This document shows positions 5,612 through 8,040 of a DNA stretch of 8,040 nucleotides, in pieces (positions within the stretch are counted from its first letter, which is position 1; each line of letters begins with the position of its first letter). The notes beneath the pieces are model-generated. The model saw nothing but the letters and a program-made list of their open reading frames with translations, did no database searches and was not told the origin of the DNA. The stretch covers positions 1-8,040 of the forward strand of contig JAUWNO010000089.1 in the NCBI GenBank assembly GCA_030612605.1, given 5' to 3'. The DNA comes from Armatimonadota bacterium. GTDB taxonomy: Bacteria; Cloacimonadota; Cloacimonadia; Cloacimonadales; TCS61. The position numbers and the translations under genes are program-made.

Positions 5612-7864
5612 TTAGATGATTCCGAGAAATTTCTGGATAGCGGGAGAAAAGGCAACGATGAGACCGGCGAAAACAATGCTGACCATGCTCATTAATTTTA
5701 TGAGGATATTGATAGAAGGTCCGGATGTATCCTTGAACGGATCACCAACAGTATCGCCAACAACAGTAGCTTTATGATAATCGGAACCCTTGCCGCCGTA
5801 ATGTCCTGATTCAACATATTTTTTTGCATTATCCCAGGCACCACCGGCATTATTCATCATAACTGCCAGCACGAAACCTGTTGTCAATCCACCTGTTAAA
5901 ACTCCCATCACACCTGCAACACCCGTTATCATGCCGATAACAATAGGTGTGAGAATTCCCAGAAGAGCAGGAGCAACCATCTCTTTTTGTGCTCCAACTG
6001 TAGAAATATGAACGCACTTTGCATATTCGGGTTCTGCAGTTCCTTCCAGGATTCCCGGTATTTCTTTAAATTGGCGGCGAACTTCTGCAACCATTGCACC
6101 GGCTGCCCGACCAACTGCTTTCATGGTGAGTGCAGCAAAAACGAATGTAACCATAGAACCCATAAAAATTCCAACCAGGAATTTAGGATTCATCAAATTT
6201 ATTTGATAATAACTTACAAAATCTGCAATTGTGGCATTTCCAATTTCAACAGTACGCACTACTTCACCAGCAAAAGTGATATCCAGGAATTTTTGTCCGG
6301 CAAAGATCAACCCTTGTCGAACTTCTTCGAGATAAGCTGCCAGAAGTGCCATAGCTGTAAGTGCAGCCGAACCGATAGCAAAGCCTTTTCCTGTAGCTGC
6401 TGTTGTATTGCCCACAGAATCAAGATCATCTGTTCTTTTTCTCACTATTTCCGGAAGCTTGCTCATTTCTGCATTTCCACCAGCATTATCTGCTATCGGT
6501 CCAAATGCATCCATAGCAAGAGTTACACCCAGAGTAGCAAGCATTCCCACAGCTCCAAAGCCGATTCCGTAAAGTCCCATTTCCGGAATTGTGAATCCTT
6601 TACTCACACTGAAAGCTGCCAGAATAGCAATTCCAATGATAATAACCGGAGCTGCTACAGATTTCATTCCTACGGCAAGACCATCGATGATTACGGTTGC
6701 CGGTCCGAATTCTGCCTGTTTTACAATTCCACGAGTGGGAGCATAGCTGTGTGAAGTTGCGCGTTCAGTAAAAAATCCTATCAAAATTCCTGCAAAAAGT
6801 CCTATCATACTTGCCAGGAAAACACCGAGAGAATATTCAGCAGGAAGCATGAATTTTGTAACAAAAAATGCAACTATCGCTATCAGGATAGAGCTTCCGT
6901 AAACTCCTTTATTCAAAGCGAACATCAGTTCTTTGGTATCTGCACCTTCTTTGGTGGAAACCAGATAAATTCCCAAAATGGAAAGGAATGCACCTACTCC
7001 GGCAAGAACCATCGGAGCGGTTACAAATCGTATCGCCCAGGCATTCATCTCTACAGTTCCATGACCAAATATTTGCGTTACTGCTGCCATTCCCAAAGCA
7101 GCAGTTGCCAATATCGAACCACAGTATGATTCATAAAGGTCTGCACCCATTCCTGCTACATCACCCACGTTATCTCCCACATTATCTGCTATCGTGGCAG
7201 GATTTCGCGGGTCGTCTTCCGGGATTCCAGCTTCCAATTTTCCCACCAGGTCTGCACCAACATCTGCAGCTTTTGTGAAGATCCCTCCACCAAGACGGGC
7301 AAAAAGCGCCTGAGTAGAAGCTCCCATTCCAAAGCTGAGCATGATAACAGTGATCGTGTGTAAACTCATTTTATCAGGATGAAGCATACTATAATAATTC
7401 AATCCGAAAAACCAGGCAGAAATATCAACTAATGCCAGCCCAACAACTACAAGTCCCATAACACCACCGGCACGGAAAGCAACTTTCAATCCTTTATTAA
7501 GGCTTTTAGAAGCACCTTGTGCAGTTCTATTGGAAGCAAGAGTTGCGGTATTCATTCCTATCCAGCCGGCAAGTCCACTGAAAAAACCACCTGTGAGAAA
7601 GGCAAAGGGAATGAGCCAGTGAAGCACATGCAGCACGTGAGCCATAATATTGAAAACTATAAATGCAATAATAAAGAAAATTGTAACGCCTTTGTATTGT
7701 TGTTTCAGATAAGCAAAAGACCCTTCACGAACATATTTTGCAATCTTCTGCATCTGCTCGTTACCGGGATCTTCCTTTTTTACACCCTTAAATAAAATAA
7801 ACGAAAATATCAATGCCATTATTGCCCCAAACGGTGCAACATACCAGATCAATGGAATATTCAT
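5612..7864 (-). CDS. hppA: K+-dependent ion-translocating membrane pyrophosphatase
   Basis: This 750-residue inner-membrane enzyme couples pyrophosphate hydrolysis to Na+ and/or H+ export, recovering energy from biosynthetic PPi. Its length fits the family, and about 16 hydrophobic segments are visible. PPi/Mg-binding motifs are intact: DVGADLVGK (201-209), DNVGDNVGDVAGMGADLYES (227-246), DNAGGNAEMS (459-468) and DTVGDPFKDTSGPS (704-717). Ala489 in GNTTAATGKG (485-494) stands where K+-independent enzymes have Lys, so it should need K+. Glu245 in ADLYESY sits at the position known from Na+-pumping enzymes. Thr91, Phe95, Asp147 and a Met near 175 seem to match residues reported for dual Na+,H+ pumps, but that needs an alignment. 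The start is fixed by AGGAGGA six bases upstream. The hppA name is commonly used for the whole family, whatever the ion. The patatin gene follows after 54 bp. Confidence 0.97.
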   Translation of the reverse strand: MNIPLIWYVAPFGAIMALIFSFILFKGVKKEDPGNEQMQKIAKYVREGSFAYLKQQYKGVTIFFIIAFIVFNIMAHVLHVLHWLIPFAFLTGGFFSGLAGWIGMNTATLASNRTAQGASKSLNKGLKVAFRAGGVMGLVVVGLALVDISAWFFGLNYYSMLHPDKMSLHTITVIMLSFGMGASTQALFARLGGGIFTKAADVGADLVGKLEAGIPEDDPRNPATIADNVGDNVGDVAGMGADLYESYCGSILATAALGMAAVTQIFGHGTVEMNAWAIRFVTAPMVLAGVGAFLSILGIYLVSTKEGADTKELMFALNKGVYGSSILIAIVAFFVTKFMLPAEYSLGVFLASMIGLFAGILIGFFTERATSHSYAPTRGIVKQAEFGPATVIIDGLAVGMKSVAAPVIIIGIAILAAFSVSKGFTIPEMGLYGIGFGAVGMLATLGVTLAMDAFGPIADNAGGNAEMSKLPEIVRKRTDDLDSVGNTTAATGKGFAIGSAALTAMALLAAYLEEVRQGLIFAGQKFLDITFAGEVVRTVEIGNATIADFVSYYQINLMNPKFLVGIFMGSMVTFVFAALTMKAVGRAAGAMVAEVRRQFKEIPGILEGTAEPEYAKCVHISTVGAQKEMVAPALLGILTPIVIGMITGVAGVMGVLTGGLTTGFVLAVMMNNAGGAWDNAKKYVESGHYGGKGSDYHKATVVGDTVGDPFKDTSGPSINILIKLMSMVSIVFAGLIVAFSPAIQKFLGII

Positions 7865-8040
7865 TGAAAATCCTCCTGAGTTATTTTTTAGCTAAATACG
7901 AATGAGACAACAAAGGAAGCGCAAAATATTTGTCAAGAATTGTAACTGTTAGCCACGAAGGACACCCCGATACAGTCACAAGCTCCTTACGGGGCAGGCG
8001 AATGAGCACTAAGAATTAGTTCACAAGATAAATATCTTCT
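7865..8040. other. hppA upstream region with weak promoter candidate
   Basis: On the minus strand a perfect TTGACA (7931-7936) could be a -35 box, 66 bases before the hppA start. The hexamers 16-18 nt further on (TTTGTT, TTGTTG) are poor -10 boxes, so the promoter is doubtful. A short inverted repeat CCCCG/CGGGG (7965-7969 with 7990-7994) flanks a 20-nt spacer and is weak. From the window edge a minus-strand frame is open from 8040 to a TAA at 7987-7989. This could be the tail of an upstream gene, but about 17 codons are too few to judge. Confidence 0.3.
7871..7877 (-). promoter_or_regulatory. Strong Shine-Dalgarno sequence of hppA
   Basis: AGGAGGA on the minus strand lies six bases (TTTTCA) before the ATG at 7864. 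This near-perfect site fixes the hppA start and shows that the organism uses Shine-Dalgarno initiation, which makes its absence before the patatin gene noticeable. Confidence 0.85.

Noticed and set aside
5987..6754. Plus-strand open frame of 255 codons rich in Cys, Ser and His
   Set aside because: It lies wholly inside hppA on the other strand. Its odd composition is what the complement of a Gly/Ala-rich membrane protein produces. It has no ribosome binding site or family resemblance.
7987..8040. Minus-strand frame open from the window edge to a TAA, possible tail of an upstream gene
   Set aside because: About 17 codons without recognisable sequence are too few to call a gene. It may equally be repeat DNA.

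Overview
The window (8,040 bp, AT-rich) looks like chromosomal DNA of a Gram-negative, probably anaerobic or fermentative bacterium. A patatin phospholipase fused to an Omp85-type outer-membrane barrel requires an outer membrane. The ion-pumping pyrophosphatase carries the K+-dependent signature typical of Na+-pumping enzymes. Gene style and the many palindromic intergenic repeats suggest the Fibrobacteres-Chlorobi-Bacteroidetes side of the tree (for example Cloacimonadota-like), but this is a low-confidence inference from sequence style only.

All three genes lie on the minus strand, so transcription runs right to left. From the right: a leader region (7865-8040), then hppA (5612-7864), a membrane pyrophosphatase with a strong Shine-Dalgarno sequence. 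A 54-bp gap follows that is mostly one perfect-stem hairpin. Next is a secreted patatin/POTRA/beta-barrel protein (3428-5557), which starts without a visible Shine-Dalgarno sequence. A 663-bp non-coding stretch (2765-3427) is densely packed with palindromes. Last is a soluble GAF-PAS-PAS-GAF histidine kinase (167-2764) with its own plausible promoter and ribosome binding site. The left end (1-166) holds more repeat DNA.

The genes do not form an obvious pathway. hppA and the patatin gene may be co-transcribed, with the hairpin between them acting as a terminator or attenuator. The kinase looks like an independent unit, with no response regulator in view.

The most unusual content is non-coding. 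A roughly 90-100 bp element built of four short arms in the order A-B-A'-B' occurs twice in the same orientation, bracketing the kinase gene. Between the patatin and kinase genes there is also a MITE-like element with terminal inverted repeats, a block with three mutually exclusive long stems that could switch fold, and a further isolated hairpin repeat. I see no CRISPR array, tRNA, rRNA, transposase or defence system, and no clearly new protein system.
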